A stretch of 64,000 nucleotides of DNA from Streptomyces chromofuscus (GCF_015160875.1 NZ_CP063374.1:434001-498000); one strand, 5' to 3'; shown: positions 17,230-26,067, counted from the stretch's first letter. Program-made: numbers and translations. Notes: generated from the letters alone by a model not told the origin.

Positions 17230-17778
17230 ATGGATCTTCGCGAAGAACTCCCGAGCGACGGACAGGCCGTTCGGAACGTTCACCTGCAGGCGTTCGCCGA
17301 CCACGGCAGTGTCGTCGCCGACCTGGTCGACAGCCTGCGGGGCACCATCGCTCCCGAGGACGGTCTCTCGTTGGTCGCCGAGCACGACAGGCAGGTCGTC
17401 GGGCATGTCATGTTCACCCGCAGCCTGCTCGACGCCCCTCAGCGGCTGGTTGAGGTGCAAGTGCTCAGCCCGTTGGCCGTGATGCCGGAGTTCCATCGGC
17501 GCGGCATAGGCTCGGCCCTGGTCCGACACGGCCTGGGGACCCTCGCCGAGCGGGCTGTTCCGCTCGTCTTCCTGGAGGGCGATCCGGGCTACTACTCGCG
17601 TTTCGGCTTCGCGGCCGGCGGTGACCTGGGCTTCCGGAAGCCCTCCCTGCGTATCCCGGACGGTGCCTTCCAGGCCATCAGGCTCCCGGCGTATGAGCCA
17701 TGGATGACGGGCACGCTGGTCTATGCCGAGCCGTTCTGGCGGCATGACGCAGTCGGCCTCCGTGACCCCGACGCATAG
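17230..17778 (+). CDS. GNAT-family N-acetyltransferase
   Basis: This 182-residue protein has the acetyl-CoA-binding loop in VMPEFHRRGIGSALVRHGL (about residues 84-102) and the YhbS-like GDPGYYSRFGF segment. The ATG at 17230 gives a normal family length; the longer frame upstream has no coding character. It stands alone between two gaps. Acceptor substrate unknown. Confidence 0.85.
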   Translation: MDLREELPSDGQAVRNVHLQAFADHGSVVADLVDSLRGTIAPEDGLSLVAEHDRQVVGHVMFTRSLLDAPQRLVEVQVLSPLAVMPEFHRRGIGSALVRHGLGTLAERAVPLVFLEGDPGYYSRFGFAAGGDLGFRKPSLRIPDGAFQAIRLPAYEPWMTGTLVYAEPFWRHDAVGLRDPDA

Positions 17779-17910
17779 GTCCGCGAGGGCCGATACCCCT
17801 GCTGCGGCACGACACGCTGTTCCGTCTACCGGATTGCGTGCCGTGGAAAAGCTCCCGCGACCCCACTACGCCGCGAAACGGCCCCATGGCGGTGGGTTCG
17901 GTCAGCCGAT

Positions 17911-18699
17911 CTACCGGTAGTTCATGAACCAGTGGGTGTCGAAGTAGCGGGCCATCGTGAACCGGTGGTGCGGGTCGGTCAGGATGCGGCAGACGAACTC
18001 CGTGGCCCGGCAGTCGAAGAGGACGTCCTCGCCGTCGAAGGACTGGACCAGGACGGGCCAACCATCGGGGTCGTCGCCATCGGCCTTCCAGCAGTACGAG
18101 TCCTCATGCTCCGTGCTCGCCCACATGAGCAGACCGTCCTCCCTGAGATACGTCCACGGCTCTTGGCTCAGCCTCAGGTATCCGTCGAAGGCGCCCTCGC
18201 CGAACGTCTCGACCATGCGTTTGTAGTCGCTCGGCAGCGGGGTGCCCAGCCGCGACTCCACCTCCGCCCAGTCCAGGTCCGGTCGTTGGGCGGGCTGTGT
18301 CCAGCCGGTGATGCGTATGAGCCGCTCCAGCCAGTCGACGTCCTCACCCGGAGCGACCGCCAGGAGTTGGGGAACCTCCCTGTGCGCGACCACCAGGACC
18401 GGCCGCTCCGCCCCCTCCGCGTCCCTCGCCGTACCCGCGCCGACCCACTGATCCCCGTACGCCCATGCCCGTATCCTCACGGCACGGTTCTTGAAGGGGG
18501 CGAGGAGAGCCGCGCCCTTGGGCTCGTCGACTGTCGGATCAGTGAAGCCGTCCAGGACGAGGGTGCGCGGGGTGCCGTACCTGCCGGCCAGCAGGTCGGT
18601 CAGGTGCTCCGAGTCCAGTTCGTCGGGCAGGTACATGTGTCCTCCGCCCCGTTGGAGTTGAACCAGCAGGTCGTTGAGGGTCGCTTGCGTCAGTTCCAT
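17911..18699 (-). CDS. SMI1/KNR4-family protein
   Basis: This 262-residue protein has an SMI1/KNR4 (SUKH) domain in its second half: DLDWAEVESRLGTPLPSDYKRMVETFGEGAFDGYLRLSQEPW (about residues 152-194). In bacteria this domain is common in immunity proteins against polymorphic toxins and in related regulatory proteins. No toxin gene is adjacent. The ATG at 18699 gives the shortest frame that keeps the whole conserved region; the much longer open frame upstream is a shadow. A second SMI1-like gene occurs at 35460. Confidence 0.75.
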   Translation of the reverse strand: MELTQATLNDLLVQLQRGGGHMYLPDELDSEHLTDLLAGRYGTPRTLVLDGFTDPTVDEPKGAALLAPFKNRAVRIRAWAYGDQWVGAGTARDAEGAERPVLVVAHREVPQLLAVAPGEDVDWLERLIRITGWTQPAQRPDLDWAEVESRLGTPLPSDYKRMVETFGEGAFDGYLRLSQEPWTYLREDGLLMWASTEHEDSYCWKADGDDPDGWPVLVQSFDGEDVLFDCRATEFVCRILTDPHHRFTMARYFDTHWFMNYR

Positions 18700-18745
18700 G
18701 CCGGACAGTGAAACGCACCGCTCGGACAGTGCAGATGAGACCGGG

Positions 18746-19018
18746 CTACGGCGAGCATGCGCAACGACCGGCTCGGCAGGCGGCTCGGTCCAGGTTCTTG
18801 CGAATGTACCGCAGGGCGTCGACATGGGTGTGGAAGGGCTCGGGAGGCAACTGCGGCGCGCTGTCGTCGTTGTTGACGCATCGGTACATGCGCTTGCTGA
18901 GGCTCTCGTTGCAGGCCTTGGCCAGGGTGGAGTCGCAGGTGTAGGGCTGGCCGAAGGTGTGGACGCCGTCAGCGGCCAGGCGCGGCTCCTCCAGGTACAT
19001 CCGTGCGCCGGCGAGCAT
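18746..19018 (-). CDS. Small cysteine-containing hypothetical protein, possibly truncated
   Basis: The 90 codons ending at 18746 have strong GC3 bias and protein-like content (MYLEEPRLAADGVHTFGQPY, then STLAKACNESLSKRMYRCV, a C-terminus rich in Cys). Candidate starts are ATGs at 19018 and 19000. Upstream coding signal continues in another frame reading YLTVVVMGVLG, which looks like a signal or membrane segment, so the gene may once have begun near 19100 and lost its N-terminus by frameshift. Family unknown. It lies between the L,D-transpeptidase and the SMI1 gene on the same strand. Confidence 0.4.
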   Translation of the reverse strand: MLAGARMYLEEPRLAADGVHTFGQPYTCDSTLAKACNESLSKRMYRCVNNDDSAPQLPPEPFHTHVDALRYIRKNLDRAACRAGRCACSP

Positions 19019-19118
19019 GCCCTCCCGGGCGAAGCCGCCTCGTGCCTCGTCGGCACCGCCGAGCCCAACACGCCCATGACCACGACGGTCAAGTAGGTTC
19101 TCGGCGTGCCCCCGTGTC

Positions 19119-20000
19119 TCACCGGCGCAACGACTCCGCGTCCCCCATGACAATCACAGGATGCTGCCCGGGGTCGAGCGCGAGCAGCAGTTCCCGCATG
19201 TGCCGCTTCCGCAGACTCACGCAGCCCTGTGTGGGTCCCTCGTGGTCGACGTGCAGCCAGATGCCGCCGCCCTTCTCGGCGCCGAGCGGACGGGTCCAGT
19301 CCAGCGGCGAGACACCCGGCTTGCGGTTGTAGTCGATGGCGATGACGTAGTCGAAGGAGCCCGCGAGGGGCTCGCCCAGGGATCCCGTGCCGTTGATGGT
19401 GAATCCGGTCGACTGGTCGTACGGCAGCCTGGTGCCGGGGTCGGGCAGCAGTCCGCCCGCGTCGGTGAGGGTGAAGACGCCGATGGGCGAGCGATGGTCG
19501 CCGAGGCGGTGGTCGTCGGTCCATCCCTCGACGGCGTTGTGGGCCGGCCAGGTCTTCCCCGGCTCCCAGCCCGCCTCCGTGCGCCGGTACAGGACCGCCT
19601 CCGAGACCGAGGAGTTCTTGCCTCGTCCGGTGACCAGGACCACCTGCCGCGTCTTACCCGGGATCCGGGCGAGCGTCCGCGGGCCCACGCCCGGCAGCGG
19701 CGTGGGGACGGCCGCGGTGTTGCTCTCGGCCCGTCCGCCGCCCGGCACGGACTTGGCCTGTGCCGTGCCCCGTCCGTCGGGCGGAGTGCTCCGCTGGGCC
19801 TGCGCCGCCACGGCGTTGTCCGGCCGGCCGCCGGTGGTCGAGGCGTCCCCGCTTCCGCACGCGCTGAGAGACGCCGCAAGGGCCAGCGCTACGGCCGGCA
19901 CCGTCAGGCGGCTGAGCGAGCGGGGCAGGGAGACGTGCGTCCGCCACTCCGGGTGCGGGGTGTGCGGGTTCGTCGGTGTGACAGGGGTGTGTACGGCCAT
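19119..20000 (-). CDS. L,D-transpeptidase (YkuD-type) lipoprotein or secreted protein
   Basis: This protein of about 293 residues carries an N-terminal hydrophobic export segment ending in a lipobox-like LAASLSACG, a low-complexity linker, and a C-terminal catalytic domain. The active-site block is GGGIWLHVDHEGPTQGCVSLRK, with the His and the Cys of the H-x-T-x-GC motif of L,D-transpeptidases, which cross-link or attach proteins to peptidoglycan. The start is uncertain: an ATG at 20000 or a GTG at 20021, neither with a good ribosome site. It is divergent from a two-component system and shares repeated regulatory boxes with it, so it is a likely target. Confidence 0.82.
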   Translation of the reverse strand: MAVHTPVTPTNPHTPHPEWRTHVSLPRSLSRLTVPAVALALAASLSACGSGDASTTGGRPDNAVAAQAQRSTPPDGRGTAQAKSVPGGGRAESNTAAVPTPLPGVGPRTLARIPGKTRQVVLVTGRGKNSSVSEAVLYRRTEAGWEPGKTWPAHNAVEGWTDDHRLGDHRSPIGVFTLTDAGGLLPDPGTRLPYDQSTGFTINGTGSLGEPLAGSFDYVIAIDYNRKPGVSPLDWTRPLGAEKGGGIWLHVDHEGPTQGCVSLRKRHMRELLLALDPGQHPVIVMGDAESLRR

Positions 20001-20023
20001 ACCGATCAGGCTGGACGGCACAT

Positions 20024-20099
20024 GTGAGGAAGTGGTCAGTTCGCCGGACCGGATGTCCGTGCGGCGGGCACGCCCTGAGACTCGTCAGGAAATTGTCAG
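20024..20099. promoter_or_regulatory. Two direct repeats, probable response-regulator boxes
   Basis: GTGAGGAAGTGGTCAG (20024-20039) and GTCAGGAAATTGTCAG (20084-20099) match at 13 of 16 positions, exactly 60 bases apart. They lie in the space between the L,D-transpeptidase and the response-regulator gene. Direct repeats suit an OmpR-type regulator and suggest autoregulation plus control of the transpeptidase. Confidence 0.55.
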
Positions 20100-20158
20100 G
20101 ATGTGGGAAGCGCAACCGCCCGTCCTGTCCGCACGCCCGCACGCATAGAGTCAGCGGC

Positions 20159-20863
20159 GTGTGCGCACATGTCCTGGTCGCGGAAGACGACGACATGCAG
20201 GCGGAACTGATACGCCGGCTGCTGGTGAGGGAAGGGCACGAGGCCGTGGTGGTCTCCGACGGGCGAGCCGCGATCGACGCGGCCCGCCGCCGCAGGCCCG
20301 ATCTGGTCGTCCTGGACCTCATGCTGCCCGGCATCGACGGCTACGGAGTCTGTCGCGTGCTGCGCGACGACCAGGACGAACCGATACCGATCCTCATGCT
20401 GACCGCCCGCTCCACCGAGGACGACCTGCTCCTCGGCCTCGACACCGGCGCGGACGACTACATGACGAAGCCGTACAGCCCCCGTGAGTTGATGGCCCGC
20501 GTCCGTGCGGTGCTGCGCCGCACTCTGCGTCCTGCGGAACCGTCGCCCGTGCTGCGCGCGGGCGCCATCGCCGTCGATCCGCTCCGGCATCTGGCGACGT
20601 GCGACGGCGCCCCCGTCCCCTGCACGCGCGGCGAGTTCGCCATCCTTCACGCGATGACCGCGGAACCCGGCCGGGTCTTCACACGCCGGCAGCTGCTGCA
20701 CCACACCCGCGGCCTCGACCGGGCGTCCACCGAGCGTGCCATCGACGTGCACATCATGAATCTGCGCAAGAAGTTCGAGCCGGATCCACGCAGACCTGTC
20801 CGGCTGCTGACGGTGTTCGGCGTCGGCTACAAGCTCGTCGGCGGCGGGCGCGATGACGCTTAG
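20159..20863 (+). CDS. OmpR-type DNA-binding response regulator
   Basis: This 234-residue regulator has a receiver domain (LVAEDDDMQAELIRRLL, phospho-acceptor in DLVVLDLMLPGIDG, conserved Lys in YMTKPYSPREL) and a C-terminal winged helix (TRGEFAILHAMTAEPGRVFTRRQLLHHTRG ... IDVHIMNLRKKFEPDPRRPVRLLTVFGVGYKL). I used the GTG at 20159, which gives a normal N-terminus; the ribosome site is weak. It overlaps the kinase gene by 11 bases. The signal is unknown; the divergent cell-wall enzyme suggests envelope control. Confidence 0.92.
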   Translation: MCAHVLVAEDDDMQAELIRRLLVREGHEAVVVSDGRAAIDAARRRRPDLVVLDLMLPGIDGYGVCRVLRDDQDEPIPILMLTARSTEDDLLLGLDTGADDYMTKPYSPRELMARVRAVLRRTLRPAEPSPVLRAGAIAVDPLRHLATCDGAPVPCTRGEFAILHAMTAEPGRVFTRRQLLHHTRGLDRASTERAIDVHIMNLRKKFEPDPRRPVRLLTVFGVGYKLVGGGRDDA

Positions 20864-22769
20864 GGCCGGTCGTCCGGTGCGTGTTCGCTCGAGGAAGCCA
20901 CGTCCTTCAGCCGACGGCGACGCCGGTACGACTCCGACGGCAGGACCTGGCCCTGCCGGACCGCGCCCGAACGTTCCGCTGCGCAGGAGCCTGCTGGTGC
21001 GGCTGCTGCTCACGTCCACGGTGATCACGGCACTCTCCGTCAGCGCCACGGCCTGGCTGGCGGTCGAGACCACTACCCGCGCCGTTCAGGAGGAACGCGG
21101 TCAGCTGCTCTCCGACGACACCGAGATCCTGCGGCAGCTGAGCGGCTTCGCCGCCACCCACGCCGACTGGGACGGAGTGCGGGCCACCGTCGAGGCACTG
21201 TCCCGCTCAACGGGCCGGCGCATCGCCGTGACGTCCGCGACCGGCCGCGCCATCGCCGACTCCGCCCCCGGGGGCGTGGCACTGCCCGACCGGGCCTCGG
21301 CCACCATCGACCCGCTGCACACCGACACCTACACCGAACCGGGCGCCCAGCTCGCCGGTGTCGACCCGCGGGCGGTGGGACCGTACGGGCTGGATCGCGG
21401 CGAACGACGGCGCGTACGCAAGCTCGCCGAGGTGCGTCTGGCGTGCATGCGGCGGTACGGCGGCGACGGCACCCTGCGTCAGGTCCCCGGCGGACGCACG
21501 GTGATCATCGCCGACGGCGGGGACGCGAACGTGCCCGAGGAGTGTGCCGACGGGAGACTGAACGCGCCCACTCCGACCGAGGCCGCGGCGCTGGCCGAGC
21601 TCAACGAACTGCTCGCCAAGTGCCTCACAGCCGAGCGACGCCCGACCAGGCTCAAGCCGGGTGTCGGGATCGAGGTGATCACCGGTGGCACAGGGCTGTT
21701 CCGCCACGGTGCCGACTCGGCCGTGAGTCAGCAGCGACTGCAGGACTGCGTCGACAGCGCACGCCGCACCCAACTCGACCCGTACGTCGCCCCCCGCGCA
21801 CTTCTCCATCTCGGCAGCCGGGACCAGCGCATCTCGGTGTTCGACCTCTCCACGGGCAACAAAGCCAAGATCGTCGGAGTGACCGGGGCGGTTCTCGCGC
21901 TGAGCCTCGCGCTGACCGCGGCCGTCGCGATCCGTCTCGTGCGGCCCCTGCGCGCCCTGACCGCCGCGGCCCTGCAGCCACCCCAGCGACACACACGGGT
22001 TCCCGTCACCACCAAGGACGAGACCGGCAGCCTGGCCGCCGCGTTCAACGAACTCACCGCACGCCGCGAGCAACTCGAAGCCCAGCGCAGGGCCATGGTC
22101 AGCGACATCGCCCACGAACTGCGCACCCCGCTGACCAACATCCGCGGCTGGCTCGAGGCCACGCGCGACGGACTTCTCGACCCCGACCCCGGCCTCATCG
22201 GCTCCCTGCACGACGAGGCCCTGCTCCTGCAACACGTCATCGACGACCTGCAGGACCTGGCCGCCGTCGACGCGGGCACCCTGAGACTGCACCGCGAGCC
22301 GGTACGCGCCGACGACCTGATCGCCCAGGTCGTGGCCGCCCATCGCGGCACGGCCGACGCCTCGGACGTCCATCTGGTCCCTCGGGCCGAACCCCATCTC
22401 TGGCTCGACGCCGATCCCGTGCGGATGCGCCAGGTCCTGGGCAACCTCGTCTGCAACGCCCTGCGGCACACCCCCGCGCACGGCAGGGTCACACTGACCG
22501 CCCGGCCGGACGGTGACCAGGTGGTCCTCACGGTCCGGGACACGGGCGACGGCATCGCTCCCGACGACCTGCCCCACGTCTTCGAGCGCTTCTGGCGCGC
22601 CGAGAAGTCACGCAGCCGGCGCACCGGCGGAAGCGGACTCGGGCTGTCCATCGTCCGCCAGTTCGTCGAGGCACACGGCGGAAGCGTGACCGCCGGGAGC
22701 ACCCCCGGTGCAGGGGCCGTATTCACGTTGCGTCTCCCCGGTGCATCACAGCGAAACAGCAGCGCGTAA
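20853..22769 (+). CDS. Sensor histidine kinase partner
   Basis: This 638-residue membrane kinase has a proline-rich N-terminus, a first membrane helix near residues 48-72, an unusually long extracytoplasmic domain of about 270 residues with several Cys and a GxxG pattern, a second helix near 345, a HAMP segment, and the phospho-acceptor MVSDIAHELRTPLTNIRG with His421. The ATP-binding domain shows the N box (LGNLVCNALRHT) and G boxes (DTGDGIAPDDLPHVFERF, GGSGLGLSIVRQFV). It overlaps the regulator gene by 11 bases. The gene is intact and slightly larger than average because of the sensor domain. Confidence 0.92.
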   Translation: MTLRAGRPVRVRSRKPRPSADGDAGTTPTAGPGPAGPRPNVPLRRSLLVRLLLTSTVITALSVSATAWLAVETTTRAVQEERGQLLSDDTEILRQLSGFAATHADWDGVRATVEALSRSTGRRIAVTSATGRAIADSAPGGVALPDRASATIDPLHTDTYTEPGAQLAGVDPRAVGPYGLDRGERRRVRKLAEVRLACMRRYGGDGTLRQVPGGRTVIIADGGDANVPEECADGRLNAPTPTEAAALAELNELLAKCLTAERRPTRLKPGVGIEVITGGTGLFRHGADSAVSQQRLQDCVDSARRTQLDPYVAPRALLHLGSRDQRISVFDLSTGNKAKIVGVTGAVLALSLALTAAVAIRLVRPLRALTAAALQPPQRHTRVPVTTKDETGSLAAAFNELTARREQLEAQRRAMVSDIAHELRTPLTNIRGWLEATRDGLLDPDPGLIGSLHDEALLLQHVIDDLQDLAAVDAGTLRLHREPVRADDLIAQVVAAHRGTADASDVHLVPRAEPHLWLDADPVRMRQVLGNLVCNALRHTPAHGRVTLTARPDGDQVVLTVRDTGDGIAPDDLPHVFERFWRAEKSRSRRTGGSGLGLSIVRQFVEAHGGSVTAGSTPGAGAVFTLRLPGASQRNSSA

Positions 22770-23127
22770 TGCGGGCGTCCTCCCCCGCCGAGTCGCCCAG
22801 TCTGCGCCAGTACTCGGCGCCGACGAGGTCTTGGGGTTCAGCAGCCGCCCCTCGGTCTGCTTCATCCGCCAGTCGGCCTCCAGCAGCGCGCGTCCGGCGT
22901 TCGTCCTGCCGAGCCGCTCGTCGATGATGCGATCCGGCTCGTCCGGGTCGACGTTGACCCAGATCGTAAAAGATCGACAGAGCGGGCTCGTCGGGCAGCA
23001 GGCGCGGCCGGGTCAGGTTGAGCACCAGCTCGACCAGATGGACGGCGATCGCGACGCGCGCGATCAGCAGCGCCCGTGTCCGTACCAGCGGGTCGTCCCG
23101 GAGCAGCGGGGTGCGTGCGCCTTTCAC
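22770..23127 (-). pseudogene. Decayed gene of unknown family
   Basis: A good start exists: GTG at 23127 after GGAGGTG. About 55 residues read well (TRALLIARVAIAVHLVELV, then RLLPDEPALSIFYDL). Near 22965 the frame changes to WVNVDPDEPDRIIDERLG and RALLEADWRMKQTEGRLLNP, and near 22830 it changes again to VGAEYWRRLGDSAGEDA. The three segments together resemble one short protein I have no name for. Two frameshifts make it a pseudogene unless the sequence is in error. Its start overlaps the stop of the preceding minus-strand frame (GTGA), so both were one operon. Confidence 0.5.
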
Positions 23128-23375
23128 GAGCCACCTCCGGGCAGGTCCGGCAGGCATGTCAGCTCCGGCGGCATGCCGGGGAGAGACGTCGGCAGGTCCG
23201 TAGGCAGGTCCGTAGGCAGGTCCGTAGGCAGGTCCCTAGGCAGTGACAAGCTCCGGAGGCTCGTGGGGAAGTCGCTGGTGAAGTTGGTGGGGAACAGCCC
23301 GAAGGAGGTTGGGATGTTCGGCCCGGGCGCGTCGTTGGCGCCGGTGAGCCCCACGGCCAGTGAAGCCGCCGACAC
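23124..23375 (-). CDS. Short TDLP-repeat protein, probably a truncated gene
   Basis: This 83-codon frame encodes a hydrophobic start (SAASLAVGLTGANDAPG), a Phe/Pro/Thr-rich middle and four near-identical Thr-Asp-Leu-Pro units made by a 12-bp tandem repeat. Coding character continues upstream in frame (RLPALGGALGTVV) until a stop at 23430-23432, and beyond that in another frame, so the N-terminus was probably lost by frameshift. It is most likely a secreted or surface protein remnant. No family is recognised. Confidence 0.4.
   Translation of the reverse strand: MSAASLAVGLTGANDAPGPNIPTSFGLFPTNFTSDFPTSLRSLSLPRDLPTDLPTDLPTDLPTSLPGMPPELTCLPDLPGGGS
23191..23243. repeat. Four tandem copies of a 12-bp unit
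   Basis: GGCAGGTCCGTA is repeated at 23191, 23203, 23215 and 23227 (the last with one change), followed by GGCAG. On the minus strand each copy encodes Thr-Asp-Leu-Pro. The length is a multiple of three, so copy-number change would not shift the frame. Confidence 0.9.
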
Positions 23376-23564
23376 GACCGTGCCGAGTGCACCGCCAAGG
23401 GCCGGCAGGCGGACCTGGGGCGCGGCGGATCACTGCTGCTGCGCCCTGTGTCGTGGATGCTCGACTGATCCCCCGTCCTGTCGAGACGTCCATTCCGTCA
23501 GACTTCCCAGGAGACTCGCTGGTCCCGCTGCTCGATGTCGCGTCAGCTTCCGCGAGCGCAGCGG

Positions 23565-24212
23565 TCACTTCCGCCAGAACAGGTGGTGCGTCACGCCGCT
23601 CGGGCTGGGTACGACGTCCATGTGGAACCGGTCGAGCAGCTCGTCGGGGGACTCCCAGAGTCGTAGTCCGGAACCGAGCTTCACCGGCGAGACCACCACG
23701 TGCAGGGTGTCGACGAGGTCGGCGTCAAGGAACTGCCGGATGGTGCTCACCCCGCCGCCGAGCCGGACGTCCTTGCCCCGAGCCGCTTCCCGTGCCTGCT
23801 CGAGGACCGTGGCCGGGGAGCCGTCGACGAAGTGGAACGTGGTGTCGGAGAGCGTGAACGACGGACGTTTGTGGTGGGTCATGACGAACACCGGGGTGTG
23901 GAAAGGGGGTTCTTCGCCCCACCAGCCGCGCCACTCGTGGTCGTGCCAGGGCCCGCGCTGGGGCCCGAATTTGTTGCGGCCCATGATCTCGGCACCGATG
24001 TTGCGCGCGTAGTCCCGCGTGAAGTAGTCGTCGAGGCCGCGGCTGCCGCCGGAATCCGTGCGCATGGGCCAGCTCGCCGTCGCGCCGGCCCACGCGAAGA
24101 GCTTCGCGGGATCGACGCCGTGGCCGAACGGGTTCTCGAGGGACTGGTCCTCACCGGCCCCGATTCCGTCACTCGAGATGGTGAAGTTCTGGACCCGCAA
24201 GAGCTGAGCCAT
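23565..24212 (-). CDS. Dihydrofolate-reductase-family protein (RibD C-terminal-like)
   Basis: This 215-residue protein belongs to the RibD C-terminal/DHFR-like group. Visible marks are GAEIMGRNKFGP in the NADPH-binding half, PVFVMTHHKRPS, and GGGVSTIRQFLDADLVDTLHVVVSPVKLGSGLRLW near the end. Such stand-alone proteins reduce a ribityl- or pterin-like substrate, but most Streptomyces copies are uncharacterised. It is upstream of the converging HK remnant region and downstream of nothing; the start ATG at 24212 follows GGAGGAA. Transcription may be independent of the two-component genes behind it. Confidence 0.83.
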   Translation of the reverse strand: MAQLLRVQNFTISSDGIGAGEDQSLENPFGHGVDPAKLFAWAGATASWPMRTDSGGSRGLDDYFTRDYARNIGAEIMGRNKFGPQRGPWHDHEWRGWWGEEPPFHTPVFVMTHHKRPSFTLSDTTFHFVDGSPATVLEQAREAARGKDVRLGGGVSTIRQFLDADLVDTLHVVVSPVKLGSGLRLWESPDELLDRFHMDVVPSPSGVTHHLFWRK

Positions 24213-24277
24213 GAGTTCCTCCAGGGTAGTCGGACAACGGTGGTGAGACTCTCCGGACCGGAGAAAGTCATCGGCGG

Positions 24278-24943
24278 CTATCCGCGGTTGCGCGGAGTCA
24301 CCAGCCCGGATTCGTAGGCGAGGACGACGAGCTGGGCGCGGTCTCGGGCGTGGAGTTTGGTCATGGCCCGATTGATGTGGGTCTTCGCGGTCAGCGGACT
24401 GATCACCATGCGGTCGGCGATCTGGTCGTTCGACAGACCCTGCGCGACCAGCGTGACGGCCTCGCGTTCGCGGCCGGTCAGCTCGGCCAGCGCCGCGTCG
24501 AGGACGGTGGCGGGCGGCTGGGTGACGTACCGGTCGATCAGCTTGCGGGTGATGGTCGGCGCGAGCAGCGCCTCACCTCGGGCGGCGACGCGCACGGCGT
24601 GCACGAGGTCGTCCGGCACGATGTCCTTGACGAGGAAACCGGCGGCGCCGGCACGCAGCGCGTCCAGGACGTACTCGTCCATGCCGTAGTTGGTGAGGAC
24701 GACGACGTGCACTGCGGCCAGGCCCGGGTCCGCCGCGATGCGCCGGGTGGCCTCGATGCCGTCGACGACCGGCATCTGGATGTCGATCAGCACGACGTCG
24801 GGCAGGTGCCGCTCGGCGAGCGTCAGGCCTTGCGCCCCGTCGGCGGCCTCCCCCACCACCTCGATGTCGTCCTCCAGGTCGAGGAGTGCGCGGAATCCGC
24901 TGCGGATCAGCGGTTGGTCGTCCACGAGGAGGACACGGATCAT
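24278..24943 (-). CDS. NarL/LuxR-type response regulator
   Basis: This 221-residue regulator has an N-terminal receiver (LLVDDQPLIRSGFRALLDL, acceptor Asp in DVVLIDIQMPVVDGIEATRR, Lys in GFLVKDIVPDDL) and a C-terminal LuxR helix-turn-helix (LTGREREAVTLVAQGLSNDQIADRMVISPLTAKTHINRAMTKL). The start at 24943 overlaps the kinase stop by 4 bases, so the two are translationally coupled. Targets are unknown; the divergent DUF6223-like membrane gene at 26383 is one candidate by position. Confidence 0.93.
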   Translation of the reverse strand: MIRVLLVDDQPLIRSGFRALLDLEDDIEVVGEAADGAQGLTLAERHLPDVVLIDIQMPVVDGIEATRRIAADPGLAAVHVVVLTNYGMDEYVLDALRAGAAGFLVKDIVPDDLVHAVRVAARGEALLAPTITRKLIDRYVTQPPATVLDAALAELTGREREAVTLVAQGLSNDQIADRMVISPLTAKTHINRAMTKLHARDRAQLVVLAYESGLVTPRNRG

Positions 24944-26067
24944 GACGCTCGTTCCACGGGGAGTACGGCCTGGACGGTGAAGCCGCGCTCGTCGCGCGGC
25001 TGCGCCCGCAGCCGGCCGCCGAGGGCGGTGACGCGTTCACTCATGCCGAGCAGCCCCAGACCCGGCGTCGGCACGGTGTCCGGCGTTGCCGCGCCGTCGT
25101 CGTCGATCCGGATGGCGAGTGAATCGGTCCGGTAGTCGATGCGGACCGACGCGGTCGCGGCGCAGGCGTGCCGGGCGACGTTGGTCAGCGCCTCCTGCAC
25201 GATCCGGTAGGCGGTTCGGCCCACGGCGGCCGGCACATCGGGCCGCGGCCCCTCGATCGTCAGCGTCGCCTCGAGGCCGGCGCGGCCGGCCCGCTCCACC
25301 AGCTCCGGGATGTCGTCGAGGCCACGGGGCGGGGCGGTGTCGTCGTCACGCAGTGCCTCCAGGGTGGCGCGCAGCTCCCGGGCAGCCTCCCGGCCGGCCT
25401 CCTGGATCGCGAGCAGCGGCTCGGGGACCTGTTCGCCCCGCCTGCGCGCCACGTGGACGGCGACTTCCGCCTGCACCTTGATGACGGAGATCTGGTGCGT
25501 GAGCGAATCGTGCAACTCGCGCGCGATGCGCAGCCGCTCCTCGTCCGCGCGGCGCCGCGCGGTCTCCTCCCGGGTGCGCTCGGCCTCGTCCGCCCGCCGC
25601 TCGGCCTGCCGCAGCGCCTCCCCCGCGGCGAACGCGGCGATCAACCAGGCGATCTCCAGGACGTGTCGGGCCTGCGCCAGCGCTTCGCCCGCGGGCCCGT
25701 CGTGGAAGACCAGAGCGGTGAGGTGCAGGACGGCGAGCAGGGTCACGGACGCCGCGACCGTGAGGGCGCGGTACCCGGCCCGTACCGCGCCGTACACCGC
25801 GACCAGGTACGAGACGGCGAGCACGTCGAATCCGGCGATCTGGTAGCCGACCGCGCACAGCCCGGTGACCGCCAGGACGGCCAGTGGAGCGCGGCGCCGC
25901 GCGGCCAGCGCGAGACCTCCGGCCGCCAGCACCGCGTACCCGGGCAACCCGGGTTGCGTGTCGGCCGGCTGCCCGGACAGCCCGGTGCCCAGCAGCAGGG
26001 CCGCCACGCCGAGGGCGATCGCCCAGTCCCTCGCACCGGGCGGGACGCCGAACCGTCCTTTGTCCAT
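24940..26067 (-). CDS. NarL-type sensor histidine kinase
   Basis: This 375-residue kinase has about five membrane helices in its first 160 residues (IALGVAALLLGTGLSG, VLAAGGLALAARR, ALTVAASVTLLAVLHLTALVF and others). A HisKA_3 dimerisation domain follows with RIARELHDSLTHQISVIKVQAE and the phospho-acceptor His, then an HATPase domain with GLGLLGMSERVTALGG. There is almost no extracytoplasmic loop, typical of intramembrane-sensing kinases of this class. It overlaps its regulator by 4 bases. The repeat region at 26285-26367 lies behind it. Confidence 0.92.
   Translation of the reverse strand: MDKGRFGVPPGARDWAIALGVAALLLGTGLSGQPADTQPGLPGYAVLAAGGLALAARRRAPLAVLAVTGLCAVGYQIAGFDVLAVSYLVAVYGAVRAGYRALTVAASVTLLAVLHLTALVFHDGPAGEALAQARHVLEIAWLIAAFAAGEALRQAERRADEAERTREETARRRADEERLRIARELHDSLTHQISVIKVQAEVAVHVARRRGEQVPEPLLAIQEAGREAARELRATLEALRDDDTAPPRGLDDIPELVERAGRAGLEATLTIEGPRPDVPAAVGRTAYRIVQEALTNVARHACAATASVRIDYRTDSLAIRIDDDGAATPDTVPTPGLGLLGMSERVTALGGRLRAQPRDERGFTVQAVLPVERAS

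Noticed and set aside
23191-23243. CRISPR-like array
   Set aside because: Units are contiguous 12-mers without spacers, and the repeat is coding.
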